Assembly: GCA_964058805.1 (NCBI GenBank)
Contig: CAXKVV010000847.1
Span: 1-64,000, forward strand
Length of the DNA stretch: 64,000 bases
Source: Schoenoplectus triqueter
Taxonomy: Eukaryota > Streptophyta > Magnoliopsida > Poales > Cyperaceae
Direction of reading: 5' to 3'
Under the pieces are notes generated by a model. It did not search any database. It was not told the DNA's origin and worked only from the letters and a program-made list of their open reading frames with translations. Position 1 is the stretch's first letter; every line of letters begins with the position of its first letter. Shown here piece after piece: positions 25,751-37,840 of this stretch. A program made the translations under genes and the position numbers.

Positions 25751-27929
25751 TTTTTGCGCGCCCGGACTTGTTTTCGGCGATACGGAGGGCGTCGGGTCCT
25801 GTTTTCATGTTTTGTGCACCCGGACTCGTTTTCGACGGTCTCGAGGGCGTCGGGTCCCGTTTTCGTCGGTACGGAGGGCGTCGTGTCTCATTTTCTTGTT
25901 TTACGCGCCCGGACTCGTTTTCGGCGGTACCTAGGGCGTCGGTTCCCGTTTTCAAGTTTTGCGCGGCCGGACCCGTTTTCGACAGTACCGAGGGCGTCGG
26001 GAATCGTTTTAATGTTTTGCGCGCCCGAACTCATTTTCAGCGGTACCGAGGGCGTCGGTTCCCGTTTTCATTTTTTGCGCGCCCGGACTTGTTTTCGGCG
26101 ATACTGAGGGCGTCGGGTCCTGTTTTCATGTTTTGTGCGCCCAGACTCGTTTTCGGCGGTCTCGAGGGCGTCAGGTCCCGTTTTTGGCGGTATCGAGGGC
26201 GTCGGGTATCGTTTTCTTGTTTTGCACGCCCGAACTCATTTTCGGCGGTATCGAGGGCGTCGGGTATCGTTTTCATGTTTTGCGCGCCCGAACTCATTTT
26301 CGGCGGTACCGAGGGCGTCGGGTCCCGTTTTCATGTTTTGCGCGTGTGGACTAGTTTTCGGAGGTACCGAGGGCGTCGGGTCCCGTTTTCAAGTTTTGCG
26401 CGCCCGGACACGTTTTCGACGGTATTGAGGGCGTCGGGTATCGTTTTCATGTTTTGCGCGCCCGAACTCATTTTCGGCGGTACCGAGGGCGTCGGGTCCC
26501 GTTTTCGGAGGTACCGAGGGCGTCGGGTATCGTTTTCATGTTTTGCGCGCCCGAACTCATTTTCGGCGGTATCGAGGGCGTCGGGTATCGTTTTCATGTT
26601 TTGCGCGCCCGAACTCATTTTCGGCGGTACCGAGGGCGTCGGGTCCCGTTTTCATGTTTTGCGCGCCCGGACTCGTGTTCGGCGGTCTTGAGGGCGTCGG
26701 GTCCCGTTTTAATGTTTTGCGCGCCCGGACTCGTTTTCGGCGGTCTCGAAGGCGTCGGGTCTCGTTTTCGGCGCGGTATCGAGGGCGTCGTGTCTCATTT
26801 TCTTGATTTACGCGCCCGGACTCATTTTCGGCGGTACCCAGGGCATCGGGTCCCTTTTTCATGTTTTGCGCGCTCGAACACGTTTTAGACGGTACCGAGG
26901 GCCTCGGGTCCCGTTTTCAAGTTTTGCGCACCCGGACTCGTTTTCGACGGTACCGAGGAAGTCGAGTCTCGTTTTCATGTTTTGCGCGCCCGCACTCATT
27001 TTCGGCGGTACCGAGGGCGTCGGGTCCCGTTTTCATGCTTTGCGCGCCCGGACTCGTTTTCGGCGGTACCGTGCTCATCGTGTGTCATTTTCTTGTTTTG
27101 CGCGCCCGGACTCGTTTTCGGCGGTACCCAGGGCCTCGGGTCTCGTTTTCAAGTTTTGCGCGCCCGGACACGTTTTCGGCGGTCTCGAGGGCGTCGGGTA
27201 TCGTTTTCATGTTTTGCGCGCCCGAACTCGTATTCCGCGGTCTCAAGGGCGTCGGGTATCGTTTTCATGTTTTGCGCGCCCGAACTCATTTACGGCGGTA
27301 CCGACGGCGTCGGGTCCCGTTTTCATGTTTTGCGCGCGTGGAATAGTTTTCGGAGGTATCGAGGGCGTCGAGTCCCGTTTTCAAGTTTTGCGCGCTCGGA
27401 CTCGTTTTCGACGGTATCGAGGGCGTCGGGTATCGTTTTTATGTTTTGCGCGCCCGGAATCGTTTTCGGCGGTACCGTGGGCGTCGGGTCCCATTTTCAC
27501 GTTTTGCGCGCCTGGACTCGTTTTCGGCGGTACCGAGGTTGTCGGGTCCCGTTTTCATGTTTTGCGCGCCCGAACTCGTCCTCGGCGATAGGTCCCGTTT
27601 TAATGTTTTGCGCGCCCAGACTCGTTTTCGGCGGTCTCGAGAGCGTCGGGTCCCGTTTTCATGTTTTGCGCGCCCGGACTCGTCCTCGGCGATGGGTCCC
27701 GTTTTAATGTTTTGCGCGCCCAGACTCGTTTTCGGCGGTCTCGTGGGCGTCGGGTCCCGTTTTCATGTTTTGCGCGCCCGGACTCTTTTTCGGCGACACC
27801 GAAGGCGTTAGGTCCCGTTTTAAGGTTTTGCGCGCCCGGACTAGTTTTCGGCGGTCTTGAAGGCGTCGGGTCCCGTTTTCGGCGGTACCGAGGGCGTCGT
27901 GTCTCATTTTCTTCTTTTGCGTGCCCGGA

Positions 27930-30900
27930 CTCGTTTTCGGCGGTACCGAGGGCGTCGGGTCCCGTTTTCACGCTTTGCGCCCGGACTCGTTTTCGGCGGT
28001 ACCGAGGTTGTCGGGTCCCGTTTTCATGTTTTGCGCGCCCGGACTCGTTTTCGGCGATATCGAGGGCGTCGGGTCCCGTTTTCAAGTTTTGCGCGCCCGG
28101 ACTCGTTTTCGACGGTACCGAGGGCGTCGGGTCCCGTTTTCGGCGGTATCGAGGGCGTCGGGTATCGTTTTCATGTTTTGCGCGCCCCGAACTCATTTTC
28201 GGCGGTACCGAGGGCGTCGGGTCCCGTTTTCATGTTTTGCGCGCCCAGATTTATTTTCGGCGATACCGAGGGCGTCGGGTCCCGTTTAAATGTTTTGCGC
28301 GCCCGGACTCGTTTTCGGCGGTCTAGAAGGCGTCGGGTCCCGTTTTCGGCGGTACCGAGGGCGTCGTGTCTCATTTTCTTGTTTTGCGCGCCCGGACTCA
28401 TTTTCAGCGGTACCCAGGGCGTCGGGTCCTTTTTTCATGTTTTGTGCGCTCGGACACGTTTTAGACGGTACCGAGGGCCTCGGGTCCCGTTTTCAAGTTT
28501 TGCGCGCCCGGACTCGTTTTCGACGGTACCGAGGGCGTCGGGTATCGTTTTAATGTTTTGCGCTCCCGCACTCATTTTCGGTTGTACCGAGGACGTCGGG
28601 TCCCGTTTTCATGTTTTGCGCGCCCGGACTCGTTTTCGGCGGTACCGAGCTCGTCGTGTCTCCTTTTCTTGTTTTTAGCGCCCGGACTCGTTTTCGGCGG
28701 TACCCAGGGCCTCGGGTCTCGTTTTCAAGTTTTGCGCGCCCGGACTCGTTTTCGACGATACCGAGGGCGTCGGTTATCGTTTTATTGTTTTGCGCGGCCG
28801 AACTCATTTTCGGCGGTACCAAGGGCGTCGTGTCCCGTTTTCATGTTTTGCGCGCCCCGAATCGTTTTCGGCGATACTGAGGGCGTCGGGTCCCGTTTTC
28901 ATGTTTTGTGCGCCCGGACTCGTTTTCGGCGGTCTCGAGGGCTTCGGGTCCCGTTTTCGGCTGTATCGAGGGCGTTGGGTATCGTTTTCATGTTTTGCGT
29001 GCCCGAACTCATTTTCGGCGGTACCGAGGGCGTCGGGTCCCGTTTTCATGTTTTGCGCGCCTGGACTCGTTTTCGACGGTACCGAGGGCGTCGGGTCTCG
29101 TTTTCATGTTTTGCGCTCCCGGACTCGTTTTCGACGGTAACGAGGTCGTCGGGTCCCGTTTACATGTTTTGCACACCCCGACTCTTTTTCGGCGGTACCG
29201 AGGGCGTCCGATCCCATTTTCACGTTTTGCGCGTCCGGACTCGTTTTCGGCGGTACCGAGCTCGTCGGGTCCCGGACTCATTTTCGGCGGTACCGAGGGC
29301 GTCGGGTATCATTTTCATTTTTTGCGCGCCCGAACTCATTTTCGGCGGTACCGAGGGCGTCATGTCCCGTTTTATGGTTTATCGCGCCCGGACTCGTTTT
29401 CGGCGATCTTGCAGGCGTCGGGTCCCATTTTCGGCGGAACCGAGGGCGTCGTGTCTCATTTTCTTCTTTTGCGCGCCCGGACTCGTTTTCGGCGGTACCC
29501 AGGGCGTCGGGTCCCGTTTTCATGTTTTGCGCGCCCTGACTCGTTTTAGACGGTACCGAGGGCCTCGTGTCCCGTTTTCAAGTTTTGCGCGCCCGTACTC
29601 GTTTTCGGCGGTACCCAGGGCCTCGGGTCTCGTTTTCAAATTTTGCACGCCCGGACTCGTTTTCGACGGTACCGAGGGCGTCGGGTATCGTTTTAATGTT
29701 TTGCGCGCCCGAACTCATTTTCGGCGGTACCGAGGGCGTTGTGTCCCGTTTTCATGTTTTGCGTGCCCGGACTCGTTTTCGGCGATACCAAGGGCGTCGG
29801 GTACCGTTTTCATGTTTTGTGTGCCCGGACTCATTTTCGGCGGTCTCGAGGGCGTCGGGTCCCGTTTTCGGCGATATCGAGGGCGTCGGGTATCGTTTTC
29901 ATGTTTTACGTGCCCAAACTCATTTTCGGTGGTACCGAGGGCGTCGGGTCCCGTTTTCATGTTTTGCGCGCCCGGACTCGTTTTCGGCGGTACCGAGGGC
30001 GTCGGGTCCCGTTTTCATGTTTTGCGTGCCCGGGCTCGTTTTAGACGGTACCGAGGGCCTCGGGTCCCGTTTTCAAATTTTGCGCTCCCGGACTCGTTTT
30101 CGAAGGTACCGAGTGTGTCAGTTATCGTTTTCATGTTTTGAGCGCCCGAACTCATTTTCGGCGGTATCGAGGGCGTCGGGTATCGTGTTCATGTTTTGCG
30201 CGCCCGAACTCATTTTCGGCGGTACCGAGGGCGTCGGGTCCCGTTTTCACGTTTTGCGCGCCCGGACTCGTTTTCGGCGGTACCGAGGGCGTCGGGTCCC
30301 GTTTTCACGTTTTGCGCGCCCGGACTCGTCCTCGGCGATGGGTCCCGTTTTAATGTTTTGTGCGCCCAAACTCATTTTCGGTGGTCTCGAGGGCGTCGGG
30401 TCCCGTTTTTGGCGGGATCGAGGGCGTCGGGTATCGTTTTCATGTTTTGCGCGCCCGAACTAGTTTTCGGCGGTACCGAGGGCGTCGGGTCCCGTTTTCC
30501 TGTTTTGCGCGCCCGGACTCGTTTTCGGCGATACCGAAGGCGTCAGGTCCCGTTTTAATGTTTTGCGCGCCCGGATACGTTTTCGGCGGTCTCGAGGGCG
30601 TCGGGTCCCGTTTTCGGCGATATCGAGGGCGTCGGGTATCGTTTTCATGTTTTGCGCCCTCGAACTCATTTTCGGCGGTACCCAGGGCGTCGGGTATCAT
30701 TTTCATGTTTTGCGCGCCCGAACTCATTTTCGGCGGTACCGAGGGCGTCGAGTCCCGTTTTCATGTTTTGCGCGCCCGGACTCGTTGTCGGCGGTCTCGA
30801 GGGCGTCGGGTCCCGTTTTAATGTTTTGCGCGCCCGGACTCGTTTTCGGCGGTCTCGAAGACGTCGGGTCCCGTTTTCGGCGATATCGAGGGCGTCGGGT

Positions 30901-31750
30901 ATCGTTTTCATGTTTTGCGCGCCCGAACTCATTTTCGGCGGTACCGAGGGCGTCGGGTCCCGTTTTAATGTTTTGCGCACCCGGACTCGTTTTCGGCGGT
31001 CTCGAAGACGTCGGGTCCCGTTTTCGGCGGGATCGAGGGCGTCGGGTATCGTTTTCATGTTTTGCGCGCCCGAACTCATTTTCGGCGGTACCGAGGGCGT
31101 CGGGTCCCGTTTTCTTGTTTTACGCGCCCGGACTCGTTTTCGGCGGTACCTAGGGCGTCGGTTCTCGTTTTCAAGTTTTGCGCGGCCGGACCCGTTTTCG
31201 ACGGTACCGAGGGCGTCGTGTATCGTTTTAATGTTTTGCTCGCCCGAACTCATTTTCGGCGGTACCGAGGGCGTCGGGTCCCGTTTTCATTTTTTGCGCG
31301 CCTGGACTCGTTTTCGGCGATACGGAGGGCGTCGGGTCCTGTTTTCATGTTTTGTGCGCCCGGACTCGTTTTCGGCGGTCTCGAGGGCGTTGGGTCCCGT
31401 TTTCGGCGGTATCGAGGGCGTCGGGTATCGTTTTCATGTTTTGCGCGCCCGCACTCATTTTCGGCGGTACCGATTGCGTGGGGTCCCGTTTTCATGTTTT
31501 GCGCGCCCGGACTCGTTTTCGGCGGTACCGAGGGCGTCGGGTCTCGTTTTCATGTTTTGCGCTCCCGGACTCGTTTTCGACGGTAACGAGGGCGTCGGGT
31601 CCCGTTTACTTGTTTTGCGCACCCGGACTCATTTTCGGCGATACCGAGGGCGTCCGATCCCATTTTCACGTTTTGCGCGCCAGGACTCGTTTTCGGCGGT
31701 ACCGAGCTCGTCGGGTCCCGGACTTATTATCGGCGGTACCGAGGGCGTCT
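27930..31750 (+). repeat. Large satellite segmental duplication, copy 2
   Basis: This is the second copy of the 22.4-25.7 kb segment, collinear through the same rare markers but with extra monomers between about 29580 and 30600. Shorter relatives of its first 0.6 kb recur near 34160 and 37230, so this sub-segment has at least four copies. Confidence 0.82.
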
Positions 31751-33325
31751 TTTATCGTTTTCATGTTTTGCGCGCCCGAACTCATTTTCGGCGGTACCGA
31801 GGGCGTTGTGTCCCGTTTTCATGTTTTGCGCACCCGGACTCATTTTCGGCGATACCGAGGGCGTCGGGTCCCGTTTTCATGTATTGTGCGCCCGGACTCG
31901 TTTTCGGCGGTCTCGAGGGCGTCGGGTCCCGTTTTCGGTGGTATCGAGGGCGTCGGGTATCGTTTTCATTTTTTGCACGCCCGAACTCATTTTCGGCGGT
32001 ATCGAGGGCGTCGGGTATCATTTTCATGTTTTGCGCGCCCGAACTCATTTTCGGCGGTACCGAGGGCGTCGGGTCCCGTTTTCATGTTTTGCGCGCCCGG
32101 ACTCGTTTTAAGCGGTACTGAGGGCGTCGGGTCTCGTTTTCATGTTTTGCGCTCCCAGACTCGTTTTCGACGGTAACGAGGGCGTCGGGCCCCGTTTTCA
32201 TGTTTTGGGCGCCCGGACTCATTTTCGGCGGTCTCGAGGGCGTCGAGTCCCGTTTTCGGAGGTACCGAGGGCGTCGGGTATCGTTTTCATGTTTTGCGCG
32301 CCCGGACTCATTTTAGACGGTACCGTGGGCCTCGGGTCCCGTTTTCAAGTTTTGCGCTCCCGGACTCGTATTCGACGATACCGAGGGCGCAGGGTCCCGT
32401 TTTCATGTTTTGCGCGCCCGGACTCGTTTTCGACGGTACCGAGGGTGTCGGGTCTCGTTTTCATGTTTTGCGCTCCCGAACTCGTTTTCGACGGTAACGA
32501 GGGCGTCGGGTCCCGTTTACTTGTTTTGCGCACCCGGACTCGTTTTCGGCGGTACCGAGGGCGTCCGATCCCATTTTCACGTTTTGCGCGCCCGGACTCG
32601 TTTTCTGCGGTACCGAGCTCGTCGGGTCCCGGACTCATTTTCGGCGGTACCGAGGGCGTCGTGTATCGTTTTCATGTTTTGCGCGCCCGAACTCATTTTC
32701 GGCGGTACCGAGGGCGTCGTGTCCCGTTTTCATGTTTTGCGCGCCCGGACTCGTTTTCGACGGTACCGAGGGCGTCGAGTCTCGTTTTCATGTTTTGCGC
32801 GCCCGCACTCATTTTCGGCGGTACCGAGGGCGTCGGGTCCCGTTTTCATGCTTTGCGCGCCCGGACTCGTTTTTTCGGCGGTACCGAGCTCATCGTGTGT
32901 CATTTTCTTTTTTTGCGCGCCCGGACTTGTTTTCGGCGGTACCCAGGGCGTCGGGTCCCGTTTTCACGTTTTGCGCGCCCGGACTCGTGTTCGGCGGTAC
33001 CGAGGTTGTCGGGTCCCGTTTTCATGTTTTGCGCGCCCGAACTCATCCTCGGCGATAGGTCCTGTTTTAATGTTTTGCGCGCCCAGACTCGTTTTCGGCG
33101 GTCTCGAGGGCGTCGGGTCCCGTTTTTATGTTTTGTGCGCCCGGACTCGTCCTCGGCGATGGGTCCCGTTTTAATGTTTTGCGCGCCCAGACTCGTTTTC
33201 GGCGGTCTCGAGGGCGTCGGGTATCGTTTTAATGTTTTGCGCGCCCGAACTCGTATTCCGCGGTCTCGAGGGCGTCGGGTATCGTTTTCATGTTTTGCGC
33301 GCCCGAACTCGTATTCCGCGGTCTC

Positions 33326-34770
33326 GAGGGCGTCGGGTATCGTTTTCATGTTTTGCGCGCCCGAACTCCTTTTCGGCGGTACCGAGGGCGTCGGGTCCCG
33401 TTTTCATGTTTTGCGCGCCCGGACTCGTTTTCGGAGGTCTCGAGGGCGTCGGGTATCGTTTTCATGTTTTGCGCGCCCGAACTCATTTTCGGCGGTACCG
33501 ACGGCGTCGGGTCCCGTTTTCATGTTTTGCGCGCGTGGAATAGTTTTCGGAGGTATCGAGGGCGTCGAGTCCCGTTTTCAAGTTTTCCGCGCTCGGACTC
33601 GTTTTCGACGGTATCGAGGGCGTCGGGTATCGTTTTTATGTTTTGCGCGCCCGGAATCGTTCTCGGCGGTACCGATGGCGTCGGGTCCCGTTTTCATGTT
33701 TTGCGCGCCCGGACTCGTTTTCGGCGGTACCGAGGGCGTCGGGTCCCGTTTTCACGTTTTGCGCGCCCGGACTCGTTTTCCGCGGTACCGAGGTTGTCGG
33801 GTCCTGTTTTCATGTTTTGCGCGCCCGAACTCGTCCTCGGCTATAGGTCCCGTTTTAATGTTTTGCGCGCCCAGACTCGTTTTCGGCGGTCTCGAGGGCG
33901 TCGGGTCCCGTTCTCATGTTTAGCGCGCCCGGACTCGTCCTCGGCGATGGGTCCCATTTTAATGTTTTGCGCGCCCAGACTCGTTTTCGGCGGTCTCGAG
34001 GGCGTCGGGTCCCGTTTTCATGTTTTGCGCGCCCGGACTCGTTTTCGGCAACACCGAAGGCGTCATGTCCCGTTTTAAGGTTTTGCGCGCCCGGACTAGT
34101 TTTCGGCGGTCTTGAAGGCGTCGGGTCCCGTTTTCGGCGGTACCGAGGGCGTCGTATCTCATTTTCTTCTTTTGCGTGCCCGGACTCATTTTCGACGGTA
34201 CCGAGGGCGTCGGGTCCCGTTTTCACGCTTTGTGCCCGGACTCGTTTTCGGCGGTACCGAGGTTGTCGGGTCCGGTTTTCATGTTTTGCGCGCCCGAACT
34301 CGTTTTCGGCGATATCGAGGGCGTCGGGTCCCGTTTTCAAGTTTTGCGCGCCCGGACTCGTTTTCGACGGTACCGAGGGCGTCGGGTCCCGTTTTCGGAG
34401 GTATCGAGGGCGTCGGGTATCGTTTTCATGTTTTGCGCGCCCGAACTCATTTTCGGCGGTACCGAGGGCGTCGGGTCCCGTTTTCATGTTTTGCGCGCCC
34501 ATACTTATTTTCGGCGATACCGAGGGCGTCGAGTCCCGTTTTAATGTTTTGCGCGCCCGGACTCGTTTTCGGCGGTCTAGAAGGCGTCGGGTCCCGTTTT
34601 CGGCGGTACCGAGGGCGTCGTGTCTCATTTTCTTGTTTTGCGCGCCCGAACTCGTTTACAGCGGTACCCAGGGCGTCGGGTCCCTTTTTCATGTTTTGCG
34701 CGCTCGGACACGTTTTAGACGGTACCGAGGGCCTCGGGTCCCGTTTTCAAGTTTTGCGCTCCCGGACTCG
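33326..34770 (+). repeat. About 1.44-kb near-identical duplication, copy 1
   Basis: The segment recurs at 36396-37840, 3070 bp downstream. I saw one difference by eye (GTCGTATCTC here, GTCGTGTCTC there). Private markers include GAACTCCTTTTCGGCGG, GGCTATAGGTCCCG and GTTTAGCGCGCCC. Confidence 0.9.
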
Positions 34771-34959
34771 TTTTCGACGGTACCGAGGGCGTCGGGTATC
34801 GTTTTAATGTTTTGCGCGCCCGCACTCATTTTCGGTGGTACCGAGGACGTCGGGTCCCGTTTTCATGTTTTGCGCGCCCGAACTCGTTTTCGGCGGTACC
34901 TAGGGCCTCGGGTGTCGTTTTCAAGTTTTGCGCGCCCGGACTCGTTTTCGACGGTACCG

Positions 34960-35717
34960 AGGGCGTCGGTTATCGTTTTAATGTTTTGCGCGGCCGAACT
35001 CATTTTCGGCGGTACCGAGGGCGTCGTGTCCCGTTTTCATGTTTTGCGCGCCCGGACTCGTTTTCGGCGATACTGAGGGCGTCGGGTCCCGTTTTCATGT
35101 TTTGTGCGCCCGGACTCGTTTTCGGCGGTCTCGAGAGCTTCGGGTCCCGTTTTCGGCGGTATCGAGGGCGTCGGGTATCGTTTTCATGTTTTGCGTGCCC
35201 GAACTCATTTTCGGCGGTACCGAGGGCGTCGGGTCCCGTTTTCATGTTTTGCGTGCCTGGACTCGTTTTCGGCGGTACCGAGGGCGTCGGGTCTCGTTTT
35301 CATGTTTTGCGCTCCCGGACTCGTTTTCGACGGTACCGAGGGCGTCGGTTATCGTTTTAATGTTTTGCGCGGCCGAACTCATTTTCGGCGGTACCGAGGG
35401 CGTCGTGTCCCGTTTTCATGTTTTGCGCGCCCGGACTCGTTTTCGGCGATACTGAGGGCGTCGGGTCCCGTTTTCATGTTTTGTGCGCCCGGACTCGTTT
35501 TCGGCGGTCTCGAGGGCTTCGGGTCCCGTTTTCGGCGGTATCGAGGGCGTCGGATATCGTTTTCATGTTTTGCGTGCCCGAACTCATTTTCGGCGGTACC
35601 GAGGGCGTCGGGTACCGTTTTCATGTTTTGCGCGCCTGGACTCGTTTTCGGCGGTACCGAGGGCGTCGGGTCTCGTTTTCATGTTTTGCGCTCCCGGACT
35701 CGTTTTCGACGGTAACG
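34960..35717 (+). repeat. 379-bp tandem duplication (two copies)
   Basis: The block starting GGTTATCGTTTTAATG is repeated with an exact offset of 379 bp (6 x 58 + 31). Both copies carry GCGCGGCCGAACTC, GATACTGAGGGCG and GAGGGCTTCGGG or GAGAGCTTCGGG. A shorter two-monomer duplication (116 bp) with GGTAACGAGG and GTTTACATG follows, from about 35680 to 35870. Confidence 0.88.
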
Positions 35718-36395
35718 AGGGCGTCGGGTCCCGTTTACATGTTTTTAACACCCCGACTCGTTTTCGGCGGTACCGAGGGCGTCGGGTCTCGTTTTCATGT
35801 TTTGCGCTCCCGGACTCGTTTTCGACGGTAACGAGGGCGTCGGGTCCCGTTTACATGTTTTGCACACCCCGACTCTTTTTCGGCGGTACCGAGGGCGTCC
35901 GATCCCATTTTCACGTTTTGCGCGTCCGGACTCGTTTTCGGCGGTACCGAGCTCGTCGGGTCCCGGACTCATTTTCGGCGGTACCGAGGGCGTCGGGTAT
36001 CATTTTCATGTTTTGCGCGCCCGAACTCATTTTCGGCGGTACCGAGGGCGTCATGTCCCGTTTTATGGTTTTGCGCTTCCGGACTCGTTTTCGGCGATCT
36101 TGCAGGCGTCGGGTCCCGTTTTCGGCGGTACCGAGGGCGTCGTGTCTCATTTTCTTCTTTTGCGCGCCCGGACTCGTTTTCGGCGGTACCGAGGGCGTTG
36201 TGTCCCATTTTCATGTTTTGCGCGCCCGGACTCGTTTTCGGCGATACCAAGGGCGTCGGGTCCCGTTTTCATGTTTTGTGCGGCCGGACTCATTTTCGGC
36301 GGTCTCGAGGGCGTCGGGTCCCGTTTTCGGCGGTATCGAGGGCGTCGGGTATCGTTTTCATGTTTTACGTGCCCAAACTCATTTTCGGCGGTATC

Positions 36396-37840
36396 GAGGG
36401 CGTCGGGTATCGTTTTCATGTTTTGCGCGCCCGAACTCCTTTTCGGCGGTACCGAGGGCGTCGGGTCCCGTTTTCATGTTTTGCGCGCCCGGACTCGTTT
36501 TCGGAGGTCTCGAGGGCGTCGGGTATCGTTTTCATGTTTTGCGCGCCCGAACTCATTTTCGGCGGTACCGACGGCGTCGGGTCCCGTTTTCATGTTTTGC
36601 GCGCGTGGAATAGTTTTCGGAGGTATCGAGGGCGTCGAGTCCCGTTTTCAAGTTTTCCGCGCTCGGACTCGTTTTCGACGGTATCGAGGGCGTCGGGTAT
36701 CGTTTTTATGTTTTGCGCGCCCGGAATCGTTCTCGGCGGTACCGATGGCGTCGGGTCCCGTTTTCATGTTTTGCGCGCCCGGACTCGTTTTCGGCGGTAC
36801 CGAGGGCGTCGGGTCCCGTTTTCACGTTTTGCGCGCCCGGACTCGTTTTCCGCGGTACCGAGGTTGTCGGGTCCTGTTTTCATGTTTTGCGCGCCCGAAC
36901 TCGTCCTCGGCTATAGGTCCCGTTTTAATGTTTTGCGCGCCCAGACTCGTTTTCGGCGGTCTCGAGGGCGTCGGGTCCCGTTCTCATGTTTAGCGCGCCC
37001 GGACTCGTCCTCGGCGATGGGTCCCATTTTAATGTTTTGCGCGCCCAGACTCGTTTTCGGCGGTCTCGAGGGCGTCGGGTCCCGTTTTCATGTTTTGCGC
37101 GCCCGGACTCGTTTTCGGCAACACCGAAGGCGTCATGTCCCGTTTTAAGGTTTTGCGCGCCCGGACTAGTTTTCGGCGGTCTTGAAGGCGTCGGGTCCCG
37201 TTTTCGGCGGTACCGAGGGCGTCGTGTCTCATTTTCTTCTTTTGCGTGCCCGGACTCATTTTCGACGGTACCGAGGGCGTCGGGTCCCGTTTTCACGCTT
37301 TGTGCCCGGACTCGTTTTCGGCGGTACCGAGGTTGTCGGGTCCGGTTTTCATGTTTTGCGCGCCCGAACTCGTTTTCGGCGATATCGAGGGCGTCGGGTC
37401 CCGTTTTCAAGTTTTGCGCGCCCGGACTCGTTTTCGACGGTACCGAGGGCGTCGGGTCCCGTTTTCGGAGGTATCGAGGGCGTCGGGTATCGTTTTCATG
37501 TTTTGCGCGCCCGAACTCATTTTCGGCGGTACCGAGGGCGTCGGGTCCCGTTTTCATGTTTTGCGCGCCCATACTTATTTTCGGCGATACCGAGGGCGTC
37601 GAGTCCCGTTTTAATGTTTTGCGCGCCCGGACTCGTTTTCGGCGGTCTAGAAGGCGTCGGGTCCCGTTTTCGGCGGTACCGAGGGCGTCGTGTCTCATTT
37701 TCTTGTTTTGCGCGCCCGAACTCGTTTACAGCGGTACCCAGGGCGTCGGGTCCCTTTTTCATGTTTTGCGCGCTCGGACACGTTTTAGACGGTACCGAGG
37801 GCCTCGGGTCCCGTTTTCAAGTTTTGCGCTCCCGGACACG
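36396..37840 (+). repeat. About 1.44-kb near-identical duplication, copy 2
   Basis: This is the partner of 33326-34770. Outside the block, flanks diverge at once: on the left GTATCGAGGG here against GTCTCGAGGG there, on the right GGACACG here against GGACTCG there. That marks the exchange points to within a monomer. Confidence 0.9.
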
